From assembly GCA_025355005.1 (NCBI GenBank), contig JANXLV010000061.1, forward strand, positions 1 to 64,000: a stretch of 64,000 nucleotides of DNA. The letters are read 5' to 3'. Under the pieces are notes generated by a model, which did not search any database, was not told where the DNA came from, and worked only from the letters and a program-made list of their open reading frames with translations. Positions 8,503 through 16,879 of the stretch are shown here, piece after piece; the stretch's first letter is position 1; every line of letters begins with the position of its first letter. The translations under genes and the position numbers were made by a program. The DNA is from Myxococcales bacterium. GTDB lineage: Bacteria > Myxococcota_A > Polyangia > Polyangiales > Polyangiaceae.

Positions 8503-9099
8503 ATGAAACGCGGCGTGCGGTTCTACCAGCATCGGGTGAACACGGTCGCGGCGCTCGAGGCCGTTCCGGCGTCCATGGGAATCGAGTTCGACCTCCGCTC
8601 GAGCGGAGCCGACGTCATCGTCACCCACGACCCGTTCACGAACGGCCCGACCATCGAAGAGTTCTTCCCCCACATCGGCAAGCGGCCGTGCATCTTCAAC
8701 GTGAAGTGCGAGGGCATCGAGCCGCGCGTGCGCGACCTCGCGCTGCGATTCGGGATCGAGGACTACTTCATGCTCGACCTGTCGATCCCCGCGGCGGTCA
8801 AGCTTGCCCGCGCGGGCGATACTCGCATGGCGGTTCGTTACTCGGAGCTCGAGCCGGCCGCCTCGGCCCTCGCGTGGAAGGGGCGCGCGAGCTGGCTATG
8901 GGTCGACTGCTTCGAGCACTTCCCCGTGGACGAGCCCACCTGGTCGGAGCTCGCTGATGCATTCCGGATCTGCCTCGTGAGCCCGGAGCTCCAAGGGCAC
9001 GGGGGTGAGACCTGGACGCGGCTCCGCGAATCGCTGAAGGGCCGCCGCTTCGACGCCGTATGTACGAAGACGCCTGAACGCTGGGTCGACGCGCCGTGA
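8503..9099 (+). CDS. GDPD/PI-PLC-like phosphodiesterase domain protein, short
   Basis: The 198-residue protein resembles glycerophosphodiester phosphodiesterases: FYQHRVNTVAALEAV matches the first HR..N.. element, and GIEFDLR with DVIVTHDPF matches the E.D...HD metal and catalytic motifs. It is shorter than the usual 240-300 residues and lacks some later strands, so it may have a reduced or non-hydrolytic role. AAGGAGGG lies 13 bp before ATG 8503. The stop overlaps the next gene's GTG (GTGA), which indicates translational coupling. In this cluster it may act on a phosphodiester-linked glycan intermediate; that is inference. Confidence 0.7.
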   Translation: MKRGVRFYQHRVNTVAALEAVPASMGIEFDLRSSGADVIVTHDPFTNGPTIEEFFPHIGKRPCIFNVKCEGIEPRVRDLALRFGIEDYFMLDLSIPAAVKLARAGDTRMAVRYSELEPAASALAWKGRASWLWVDCFEHFPVDEPTWSELADAFRICLVSPELQGHGGETWTRLRESLKGRRFDAVCTKTPERWVDAP

Positions 9100-11264
9100 G
9101 CGACGTCGCTGATCCCCCGGAGCCGGCGCTTCCTGCCGCGCCTGTCGAAGCCCACGGCGAAGACGCGCGCAACCCGCTCCTCTCCGACATCCGCGAGTTC
9201 TCGAGCACGAAGGCCTTCTGGGTCGGCCTGGGCGTGAAGCTCTGCGCGGCGTCGCTCTTCGGCTCGCACTTCGTGACGCGCTGGTTCGGGCCCTTCGTCG
9301 CGGCGTTCGTCGCGACCGGCCGCAACCCGTGGGAGATCTTCCTAGCGCGCGGCGAGCCACAGGCCTTCCCGTACGGACCGGCCATGCTCCTCGAGCTCGC
9401 GGGATTCTGGCTCCCTGCGCGCCTCTTCGGGGTGGACCCCGGCTCGCACGTCGGTCTTCTCTTCCTGCGGCTGCCGCTTCTGGCGGCCGACCTCACCATC
9501 TGCGTGCTCTTGAAGCGCTGGCTGAAGCTCGGCGCGCGCGACATCGTGCTCACGTACTGGTTGAGCCCGATCGTCCTCTACGCGACCTACATCCACGGTC
9601 AGCTCGACCTCTTGCCGACGGCGCTGCTCTGCCTCGCGCTCTACCTCATGTTCGGGCGTCGCGTGCTTCTCGCGGGCGTGGTCTTCGGGATCGCGCTCGC
9701 CACCAAGGGGCACCTCCTCATCGCGCTGCCGTTCGCGGTCGTCTACTTGCTTCGACAGCGCCAGCTCGGCTTCGCGTGGCTGCGCTTCACGCTGGTCGTG
9801 CTCGCGACGGCCGCGGCGTTCTACGTGATCCCACTCTCGTCACCGGCCTTCCGCACGATGGTGCTCGGCGGCACGGAGGCGCGGAAGCTCTGGTCGGTGG
9901 GGATCGCCTACGGAACGGGCGTCTCCCTCTACATCGCCCCTGCGGCGCTCGCGCTCGCGTTCCTGCGGTTCTTCAGCTACCGGAAGATCAATCGGGAGCT
10001 CACGATCATGTTCCTCGGGGTGCTCTACATGGCCCTCGTGGCCCTGGTGCCCCCGCAGCCTGGTTGGTTCATCTGGTCGCTGCCGTTCGTTGCCTACTTC
10101 GGCGCGCGTTTCTCGCGGTCGGGGCGGTACGCGCTGCTCCTGCTCAACAGCGCGTACCTCGCCTACTTCGTCATCGCGGACCCCGGCGTGTTCTTCGAAT
10201 CCCTCGATCCGACGCTGGGGGCAGGCACCGGCGCGCGCATGGCCGCGGCCCTTGGCGACGTGCTTCCAGGCATCTTCTCGCACCACGGCGCGAGCATCGT
10301 CTGGACGGTGCTCTTCGCGGCCGCGTCGCTCACCGCGTTCGAGATGTACCGCAAAGGCGTCCGATCCAATGCACTCTACACGTTTCGCGACGAGTCGTTC
10401 ATGGTGGGCATCGGCGGTGACAGCGGAGCAGGGAAGCATACGCTCGGCGCGGACCTCCAGGCGCTGCTCGGCGGCGCGCTGTCGGTGGTGAACGGCGACG
10501 ACGACCACCGCTGGGAGCGCGGCCACGCCATGTGGCGTCGCTACACCCATCTCGATCCGCGTGGAAACTTCCTGGGCGAGCAGTCGTCCAGCCTCGCAGC
10601 GCTTCGCCGCGGCGGAGACGTGCGCAAGCGCCAGTACGATCACGACGCCGGGCAGTTCACCGCACCCGTCCTCATGCGCGCCACGGACTTCATCGTCATC
10701 GTGGGGCTCCACCCGTTCTATCTCGCCTCGCAGCGTCAGGTGCTGCATCTCAAGATCTTCGTCGACCCGGTGGAGGCCGTGCGCCGCAGCTGGAAGGTCG
10801 ACCGCGACGTGGCGAAGCGCGGCTACACGGAGGAGAAGGTCCTCGCCGAGATGGACCGCCGCGCGAGCGACTCCGCGAAGTACGTACAGCCACAGCGACG
10901 CTACGCCGATCTCGTGCTGCGCCAGCTCGAGAAGACAACGGGTGTCGACATGGCCGTCGAGCTCGAGATCTCGAACCTGCTCGATCCGCTCGCGCTCTTC
11001 CATTCGCTCAGCGAGGTTGCGAGCCTCGAGGTGGAGTGGTTGCCGGACGAGTCGCTGATGCACGATCAGTTCCGGGTCAAGGGCACCATCGACGCCGAGC
11101 AGATCGCACAGCTTGCCACCGCCACGATCCCCAACGTCGACGAGCTCGTGGCGAGCGCCGCAGCGTGGCAGGAGGGCGGGCGAGGGTTCGTGCAGCTCAT
11201 CTCGCTCTACGCGATGAGCGCGCGCCTTCGCTCCACGACCACCCCCACCGAGATGGTCCTGTGA
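9096..11264 (+). CDS. GT-C-like membrane protein fused to a uridine kinase/phosphoribulokinase-type kinase
   Basis: The 722-residue protein has two parts. Residues of about 40-420 form a polytopic membrane region resembling GPI-mannosyltransferase/GT-C proteins (FPYGPAMLLELAGFW, ATYIHGQLDLLPTALL). Residues of about 435-640 are a P-loop kinase (FMVGIGGDSGAGKHTLG, then NGDDDHRWERG and a GLHPFY segment) of the phosphoribulokinase/uridine kinase family. A C-terminal 80-residue tail follows. GTG 9096 overlaps the GDPD-like stop, and this gene's stop overlaps the next GTG. The kinase could phosphorylate a sugar or polyol precursor while anchored to the membrane. The fusion is unusual, and no frameshift is visible at the junction. 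Confidence 0.75.
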   Translation: MSDVADPPEPALPAAPVEAHGEDARNPLLSDIREFSSTKAFWVGLGVKLCAASLFGSHFVTRWFGPFVAAFVATGRNPWEIFLARGEPQAFPYGPAMLLELAGFWLPARLFGVDPGSHVGLLFLRLPLLAADLTICVLLKRWLKLGARDIVLTYWLSPIVLYATYIHGQLDLLPTALLCLALYLMFGRRVLLAGVVFGIALATKGHLLIALPFAVVYLLRQRQLGFAWLRFTLVVLATAAAFYVIPLSSPAFRTMVLGGTEARKLWSVGIAYGTGVSLYIAPAALALAFLRFFSYRKINRELTIMFLGVLYMALVALVPPQPGWFIWSLPFVAYFGARFSRSGRYALLLLNSAYLAYFVIADPGVFFESLDPTLGAGTGARMAAALGDVLPGIFSHHGASIVWTVLFAAASLTAFEMYRKGVRSNALYTFRDESFMVGIGGDSGAGKHTLGADLQALLGGALSVVNGDDDHRWERGHAMWRRYTHLDPRGNFLGEQSSSLAALRRGGDVRKRQYDHDAGQFTAPVLMRATDFIVIVGLHPFYLASQRQVLHLKIFVDPVEAVRRSWKVDRDVAKRGYTEEKVLAEMDRRASDSAKYVQPQRRYADLVLRQLEKTTGVDMAVELEISNLLDPLALFHSLSEVASLEVEWLPDESLMHDQFRVKGTIDAEQIAQLATATIPNVDELVASAAAWQEGGRGFVQLISLYAMSARLRSTTTPTEMVL

Positions 11265-12925
11265 GCCCGCAGGGAGTGACGCTGCTGAAAGGGCGGGACC
11301 GGATCCTGCTCGACCTCGACGACACGCTGTACGCGTGCGCGCCCGCCGAGGCAGCCGCAGCGGCTTCCGTGGTGAACGAGATCGCCACGGCGCTCGGGAT
11401 GACAGAAGCGGCCGTTGAGACCGCGTGGGCCGCCGCACGCGCAGCCGTGAAGCAGCGCATCGACGGTCGCGGGAGCTCGCACTCGCGCCTTCTGTACGCC
11501 GCAGAGCTCGCGCACGCCGTAGGTCGCCCCGATGCGCTGGCAAAGGCGCGCTCGTGGGAGCGCACGTACTGGCGGGCGTTCCTCGGCGCTGCCACGCTCC
11601 GTCCGCGCGCGCTCGCGTTTCTGCGGACCGCGCGGGCTGCGGGCGCAAAAGTGGCGATAGTGAGCGATCTCACCCTCGAGGTTCAGCTCATGAAGCTCGA
11701 GGCGTTCGGAGTGCTGCCGTTGATCGACGCGCTGGTCACGAGCGAGGAGGTCCCGCTCGACAAGCCGGCCTCTGCGATCTTCGAGCTCGGCATGGCGCGC
11801 CTCGGCGCGGTCGTGGACGCGTGCGTGATGGTCGGTGATCACGACGACAAGGACGGGGAGGGGGCTCGCCGCCTCGGTATCCCGTATTTCAAGATCGCGA
11901 AGGACGACATCCTGGGCGACGGCTTCGATGTGCTCGCGAAGGAGCTCGGCCTCCGCGCGGGCGCGCCCGACGCTGTCAAGAGAGAGCTCGGCGTGCTTGG
12001 GACCGCGCTCGGCGCTCCGAGCTGGGTCCAGGGCCCTGGTGGCAACATCTCGATCAAGGCTGACGGCGTGCTCTGGGTGAAGGCGAGCGGCAAGCGGCTC
12101 GCGGATGTCGCTGCGCTGGACGGACACGCGCGCGTCGATCTCGGCGATGCGACCCGTGCGCTCGCGGGCGATGCAGGGGCCGACGTCCGCGTCTTCGCTG
12201 GGGTGCCGCGTCCTTCGCTGGAGACGTATTTTCACGCGCTCGGTCCGGCTGTCGTGGCGCACACGCATGCGGTGTCCGTCCTTCTCGCGGCTTGCGCGAC
12301 CACGCTTCCGGACGAGCTCGGGCTCACGGTGGTCCCATACGAGCCGCCCGGCAAGGGGCTCGCGCTCGCCGTCTCGCGCGTTCGCGCCTTGGCAGGGGAA
12401 TCACAGGCCGTGCTCCTCGCATCGCACGGCTTGCTGGTCTACGCCGCAGACACGGCGGAGGCCATCGCGCGGAGCACCGAGATCGCTGCGCGTTGCTGCG
12501 AGATCTTCGGGGTCTCGCTCGCCACGTTCGACGCGCAGCTCGCCAGTTACCTGACCGCGGAGCCTGTCGCTGTGCTGGGCGGCTTCGCGCAGGCGCTCCC
12601 TGCTCGTGCGCATGGCGGTCGCTATCTGTTCCCCGACGCGGTCGTCTACGCAAGCATCGCGCGCGTCGCGAGCAGCGCCATCGACCGTTTGCCAGCCTCG
12701 CTTGCCGCGCTCGGACGTGCGGTCGTCGCGGTCGACGGCGACCACCAGCGCGTCGCGTTCGCGCACACGCGCGTGTCACTGCAGGCGTGCGTCGAGGTCC
12801 TCGCGGCGCACGACTGGGTGGAGGACGTCCTTGTCACGCGCGGAATCGCGAGCTACCTCCACGAGGACGAGCCCGCCAAGATCCTCGATCTCCCCTCCGA
12901 AAAATATCGGATGCAGATCTCCTGA
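11261..12925 (+). CDS. HAD phosphatase/class II aldolase fusion
   Basis: The 554-residue protein starts at GTG 11261, overlapping the previous stop as GTGA. Residues 1-225 are a HAD hydrolase: motif I LLDLDDTLY (Asp18, Asp20), motif II IVSD, the Lys in LDKPAS and motif IV VMVGDHDDKD. Residues of about 245-440 are a class II aldolase/adducin domain: GPGGNISIKADG, the metal ligands in AHTHAVS, and ASHGLLV. The C-terminal 110 residues are unassigned. A class II aldolase would join or split a ketose phosphate at dihydroxyacetone phosphate or a similar unit, and the HAD part could remove the phosphate. Together they suggest assembly of an uncommon sugar or polyol for the neighbouring nucleotidyltransferase. 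Substrates are unknown. Confidence 0.85.
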   Translation: MSPQGVTLLKGRDRILLDLDDTLYACAPAEAAAAASVVNEIATALGMTEAAVETAWAAARAAVKQRIDGRGSSHSRLLYAAELAHAVGRPDALAKARSWERTYWRAFLGAATLRPRALAFLRTARAAGAKVAIVSDLTLEVQLMKLEAFGVLPLIDALVTSEEVPLDKPASAIFELGMARLGAVVDACVMVGDHDDKDGEGARRLGIPYFKIAKDDILGDGFDVLAKELGLRAGAPDAVKRELGVLGTALGAPSWVQGPGGNISIKADGVLWVKASGKRLADVAALDGHARVDLGDATRALAGDAGADVRVFAGVPRPSLETYFHALGPAVVAHTHAVSVLLAACATTLPDELGLTVVPYEPPGKGLALAVSRVRALAGESQAVLLASHGLLVYAADTAEAIARSTEIAARCCEIFGVSLATFDAQLASYLTAEPVAVLGGFAQALPARAHGGRYLFPDAVVYASIARVASSAIDRLPASLAALGRAVVAVDGDHQRVAFAHTRVSLQACVEVLAAHDWVEDVLVTRGIASYLHEDEPAKILDLPSEKYRMQIS

Positions 12926-12940
12926 AAAGACGGACCCACG

Positions 12941-14521
12941 ATGCTCATCTTCATTCCCATGGCAGGCTTCGGCGACCGCTACCTGCGCGCCGGCTACCGC
13001 GAACCGAAGCCGCTCATCCCCGTGGACGGCGTTCCGATGATCGAGCGCGTCGTCGACAGCTTCCGCTCGCCCGGCGCGCCAGCACCGAAATTTCTCTTCA
13101 CGATCAATCGCCAGCACTCCGAGCTGCCGGCGGTGCGGGCAACGCTCGAGCGCGTCGCGCCAGGCTCGCCGGTGATCGTGATCGATCCGCACAAGGACGG
13201 GCCGGTCCGCACCCTGATCGACTGCGAGCAGCACCTCCCCGACGACGAGGACATTCTCCTCAACTACTGCGACTTCGGTGTCGATTGGTCGTTCGAAGAC
13301 TTCCGGGCGTGGATCGCGCAGCACGGCTGGGACGGCGCGATGACCGCGTACAAGGGCTTCCACCCGCATTCGCTCGGCCCCACGCTCTACGCTTACATGC
13401 GGAACGACGGTGAGCGCGTCACCGAGATCCGCGAGAAGCACCACTTCACGAACAACAAGTTCGACGAGTTCGCGTCGAGCGGCCTCTACTATTTCAAGAG
13501 CGGCGCGGCGATGAAGCGCATCGCACACGAGCTCGTGAAGCGAGGCGATCGCGTCAACGGCGAGTTCTACGTGAGCATGATGATGCAGATGCTCATCGAG
13601 GAGGGCGGCAACGTCGGCGTCCACGCGCTCACGCATTTCTACCAGTGGGGGACGCCCGAAGATCTCCGCGACTTCGAGTCGTGGCTCGTCGCGATGCGGC
13701 GGTTCCCCACGTTCGCCGCCGAGGCCGCGGGATCGCCCTCCCGCGCGGTGCAGGTGATCCCGATGGCGGGCCGTGGCCAGCGCTTCGTCGATCAGGGCTA
13801 CGCCGAGCCCAAGCCGTTCATCCCGGTCGGTGGCGCGCCGATGATCGCGCGCGCGCTCGAATGCCTGCCGAAGCCGGCAGGTGGCTCACGGAATCTGATC
13901 GTGCAACGCGAGCACTCGGAGAGCCCCCGCTTCCAGGGAATCGCCGAGTCGCTGGGCAGCCGCGTCATCACCGTCGACGTGGTGACCCAAGGCCAGGCGT
14001 GCACGGCGCTGATCGGGCTCGACGGCGTGAGCCCAGACGTACCGGTCCTGTTCGCCCCGTGCGACGCAGGTTACACGTACGATCCTGTGACGCGCCGCGA
14101 GCTCGAGGACCTTGGCGAGTATGACGCGATCGTCTGGACCGCACGCGGACACCTCCCCGCGATCTGGCGTCCGCAGATGTACGGCTGGGTGGCGGTCAAG
14201 GACAGGCGCGTGCTTCGTGCGGCCGTGAAGCAGGTCGTCCCGGACGCCGACCCTTCCGCGCAAGAGGTGATGACCGGAACGTTCTGGTTCCGCGACGCTG
14301 CAACGTTCCGACGCGAGGAGGCCGCGATGGAGAAGGATGACGATCGCGTGAACGGTGAGTTCTACATCGACACCATCATCAAGCGCATGGTGTCGAAGGG
14401 CGCGAAGGTCGCTGCGTTCACGGTCGACAAGTACATCCCGTGGGGAACCCCCGAGGAGCTCCGCACCTTCGACTACTACGCCGAAGTAACGCGCCTCTTC
14501 GCGAAGGGAGTGAAGCTGTGA
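12941..14521 (+). CDS. Tandem double sugar-phosphate nucleotidyltransferase
   Basis: The 526-residue protein contains two homologous NTP-transferase domains, at about residues 1-245 and 265-520. Each starts with a nucleotide-binding signature (IPMAGFGDRYLRAGYREPKP and IPMAGRGQRFVDQGYAEPKP). Each ends with a matching metal-site segment (DRVNGEFYVSMMM and DRVNGEFYIDTII) and a WGTPE(D/E)LR block. Such enzymes charge a sugar or polyol phosphate with NTP. The first copy has FGD where the second has RGQ in the loop, so the halves may differ in substrate or activity. The gene starts 15 bp after the HAD-aldolase stop, and its own stop overlaps the next GTG. Confidence 0.85.
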   Translation: MLIFIPMAGFGDRYLRAGYREPKPLIPVDGVPMIERVVDSFRSPGAPAPKFLFTINRQHSELPAVRATLERVAPGSPVIVIDPHKDGPVRTLIDCEQHLPDDEDILLNYCDFGVDWSFEDFRAWIAQHGWDGAMTAYKGFHPHSLGPTLYAYMRNDGERVTEIREKHHFTNNKFDEFASSGLYYFKSGAAMKRIAHELVKRGDRVNGEFYVSMMMQMLIEEGGNVGVHALTHFYQWGTPEDLRDFESWLVAMRRFPTFAAEAAGSPSRAVQVIPMAGRGQRFVDQGYAEPKPFIPVGGAPMIARALECLPKPAGGSRNLIVQREHSESPRFQGIAESLGSRVITVDVVTQGQACTALIGLDGVSPDVPVLFAPCDAGYTYDPVTRRELEDLGEYDAIVWTARGHLPAIWRPQMYGWVAVKDRRVLRAAVKQVVPDADPSAQEVMTGTFWFRDAATFRREEAAMEKDDDRVNGEFYIDTIIKRMVSKGAKVAAFTVDKYIPWGTPEELRTFDYYAEVTRLFAKGVKL

Positions 14522-15243
14522 ACCTGTCGATTGTGGTGCCTTGCTACAACGAGGCGGCGAACCTGCCGTCGCTCATCTCGCGATTCACCGAGATTCACAC
14601 GCCGGGGAGCGACTGGGAGCTCCTCTTGGTCGACAACGGGAGCAAGGACGACACCGCCGCGGTGCTCGAGCGCGAGCTAGGCGATCCCACGCGTTCGTTC
14701 ATCCGCGTCGTCACTGTCCCATCGCCGAACGTCGGATACGGACATGGGATCATGAGCGGGCTGCGCGCCGCGAAGGGCGACGTGCTCGCCTGGACTCACG
14801 CGGATGGCCAGACGCCGCCGAGCGACGTCCTCCGCGCGTTCGACGTGCTCGCGGGCAGCAAGAATCCCGCGCGGACGTTCGTGAAAGGCCGCCGCAGGAA
14901 CCGGCCCGTGAAGGACGTGCTCTTCACCGCGGGCATGCAAGCCTTCGCGACCGCGATCCTCTGGGAGTCGCTCGCAGACATCAACGGCCAGCCGAAGGTC
15001 TTCCCGCGCGCGCTGCTCGATCTCGCGGTGGCCCCGCCAATCGATCTGTCTCTGGATCTCTACTTCCTCTACCTCGCGCGCACCGAGCGCTTCGATGTGC
15101 AGTCCATCGACGTCCACTTCGGCGATCGCGAGCACGGTGAGTCGAAGTGGGCATTCAACTGGCGTTCCAAGGCGCGCAACATTGCCCGCTCCGTCAAGTT
15201 CATGAGCGCGCTCCGGCGGGGAGCAGACTACCCGCGCGCCTGA
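14518..15243 (+). CDS. Family 2 glycosyltransferase
   Basis: The 241-residue GT-A enzyme starts at GTG 14518, overlapping the upstream stop (GTGA). It begins with the GT2 hallmark LSIVVPCYNEAANLPSLI, followed by LLVDNGSKDDT and the divalent-metal motif in WTHADGQTP. There is no membrane segment except perhaps at the C-terminus. It resembles dolichol/polyprenyl-phosphate hexose synthases in length and layout, which would provide the lipid-linked sugar used by the GT-C enzymes beside it. That link is inferred from context. Confidence 0.85.
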   Translation: MNLSIVVPCYNEAANLPSLISRFTEIHTPGSDWELLLVDNGSKDDTAAVLERELGDPTRSFIRVVTVPSPNVGYGHGIMSGLRAAKGDVLAWTHADGQTPPSDVLRAFDVLAGSKNPARTFVKGRRRNRPVKDVLFTAGMQAFATAILWESLADINGQPKVFPRALLDLAVAPPIDLSLDLYFLYLARTERFDVQSIDVHFGDREHGESKWAFNWRSKARNIARSVKFMSALRRGADYPRA

Positions 15244-15271
15244 GAAGGCGAGTCCGTGGTAGACGGGTGGC

Positions 15272-16867
15272 GTGAACAGCCGCGCGCTCAGGGCGCTTGA
15301 CCCTATCCTCGGCACGCTCGGCGTGGTGATCGGGATCCCGTCACTCCTGTACCCGTTCGGTCGTGATCAGGGCCTCTACTACTACGTGGGGCGCGAGTGG
15401 GTGTTGCGCGGGTCCATTCCCTACCGCGACGTCCTCGATCACAAGACGCCAGGCCTCTACTACCTCCACGCCCTCAGCGTGTTCCTCTTCGGCGAGCAAA
15501 TGTGGGGCATCCGGGTGTTCGAGCTCTTCTGCGTCGTCGCCCTCGGAGTCCTCGCCGGAGCGCTCACCGCGCGTCGCGGGGAGCCCGTTCGTGCAGGTGT
15601 GCGCGGCGCGGCCATTCTGGCGGCAAGCGTCGTCTACTTCGGATACTTCGACTTCTGGAACACCGCGCAGAGCGAGCTCTGGTACGGGACGCTTGGCGTC
15701 GCGAGCATCTGGGCCGCAGTCCGGCTGAAGTCCGAGTCGCGCGCGGCGCTCGCGTCGGGAGCGTTCGCGGGCGCGGCAGTGATCTTCAAGCCACCGGCGA
15801 TCTGGATGGTGCTGGTCGCCGTGAGCTTGCTGATCGGCCGTTCACGCGTTCCCGGCGCGCCGCTCATCGGTCGCTTGAAGGCAGCCCTTCCGCCGTTGCT
15901 CCGGTTCGGTCTGACCTCGGCGCTCGTGCCCGCGATGACGTTCGCTTACTTCGGCGCGAAGGGCGCGCTTCCCGCGATGTTCGACATCGTCGTTGGCGCC
16001 AACGCCTACTACGTGAAGCACGAACAAGGCGACTCGCCATGGGGCGGACTCTTCATCTATCACTGGTGCTTCTTCCCGCTGGTGCCGGTCCTGTTGGTGG
16101 TCCTCGTGGTCGCGCTCGTCCGGTCCCGGCGCTCCGGCGACCGCGAAACCTTCTCCCGTTATGGGCTGGCCGCGGTCGTGACGGCAACGGGCTACGCGGC
16201 CGTCGTGATGCAGGGGAAGTACTACCTGCTCCACTGGGGTGTCATGGTCCCGGCGTGGACGATGATCAGCGCGAACGCTGCACGGAGCTGGTCGGAGCTG
16301 CTCTCGAAGCGTGGTCGGGCGTGGGCGTTCGCGCCAACCTTCACGGCGCAGCTCGTCGGGCTGTGGTGCATGGCGATGATCTCCTGCGAAGGACCGAACA
16401 TGTGGCGGCTCGGCGTTGTCCATGGCTATCGCTGGAAGATTGGCCAGGAGAGCCGCGAGCTCTTCACCGATCACTTCCAGTGGCCAGGTCTCGGCTTCCA
16501 TTACAGGACCAGCGAGCGCGCAGGAGACTGGCTTCGCGAGCACACGACGCCAGATGAAACCATCACGGTCCGAGGCTTCCAGCCGGAGGTCTACGCCGTC
16601 GCGCGTCGTCGCCATCGTGGCCGCTTCTTCTGGACAACGTTCCTCTGCAACCCCGCGAGGGCGTATCGCCGCGAGGAGTGGCTGAAGGAGGACCTCGATG
16701 CGATCGCCGCGCATCCACCGAAGTACGTCGTGGCGCTCACGGGGATCCACGGCGGCCCGGATTCCGCCGAGTACTTCGACGCTCTTGGCTGGAAGACCAC
16801 GATCGTGATGGATGAGTTCACGATCATGGAGCATCCTGCGCAGCTTGCAAAACCTGTCGCTCCGTGA
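15272..16867 (+). CDS. Membrane GT-C glycosyltransferase (GT39/ArnT-like)
   Basis: The 531-residue polytopic protein carries the GT39 pattern near its N-terminus: an Asp after helix 1 (FGRDQGLYYYVG), then GSIPYRDVLDHKTPGLYYL. About eleven helices follow and then a C-terminal soluble region (FHYRTSERAGDWLREHTTP, VVALTG). It should transfer a sugar from a polyprenyl-phosphate donor outside the cytoplasmic membrane. The GTG start at 15272 has no good ribosome site; it is chosen for the position of the first helix. It lies 28 bp after the GT2 gene and 12 bp before the dehydrogenase gene, so the operon probably continues. Confidence 0.8.
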   Translation: MNSRALRALDPILGTLGVVIGIPSLLYPFGRDQGLYYYVGREWVLRGSIPYRDVLDHKTPGLYYLHALSVFLFGEQMWGIRVFELFCVVALGVLAGALTARRGEPVRAGVRGAAILAASVVYFGYFDFWNTAQSELWYGTLGVASIWAAVRLKSESRAALASGAFAGAAVIFKPPAIWMVLVAVSLLIGRSRVPGAPLIGRLKAALPPLLRFGLTSALVPAMTFAYFGAKGALPAMFDIVVGANAYYVKHEQGDSPWGGLFIYHWCFFPLVPVLLVVLVVALVRSRRSGDRETFSRYGLAAVVTATGYAAVVMQGKYYLLHWGVMVPAWTMISANAARSWSELLSKRGRAWAFAPTFTAQLVGLWCMAMISCEGPNMWRLGVVHGYRWKIGQESRELFTDHFQWPGLGFHYRTSERAGDWLREHTTPDETITVRGFQPEVYAVARRRHRGRFFWTTFLCNPARAYRREEWLKEDLDAIAAHPPKYVVALTGIHGGPDSAEYFDALGWKTTIVMDEFTIMEHPAQLAKPVAP

Positions 16868-16879
16868 AACGAGTTCAGG

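Noticed and set aside
10532-11260. Possible N-terminal extension of the HAD-aldolase protein
   Set aside because: The extension is an Arg/Pro-rich shadow of the kinase domain; GTG 11261 overlapping the previous stop is the better start.
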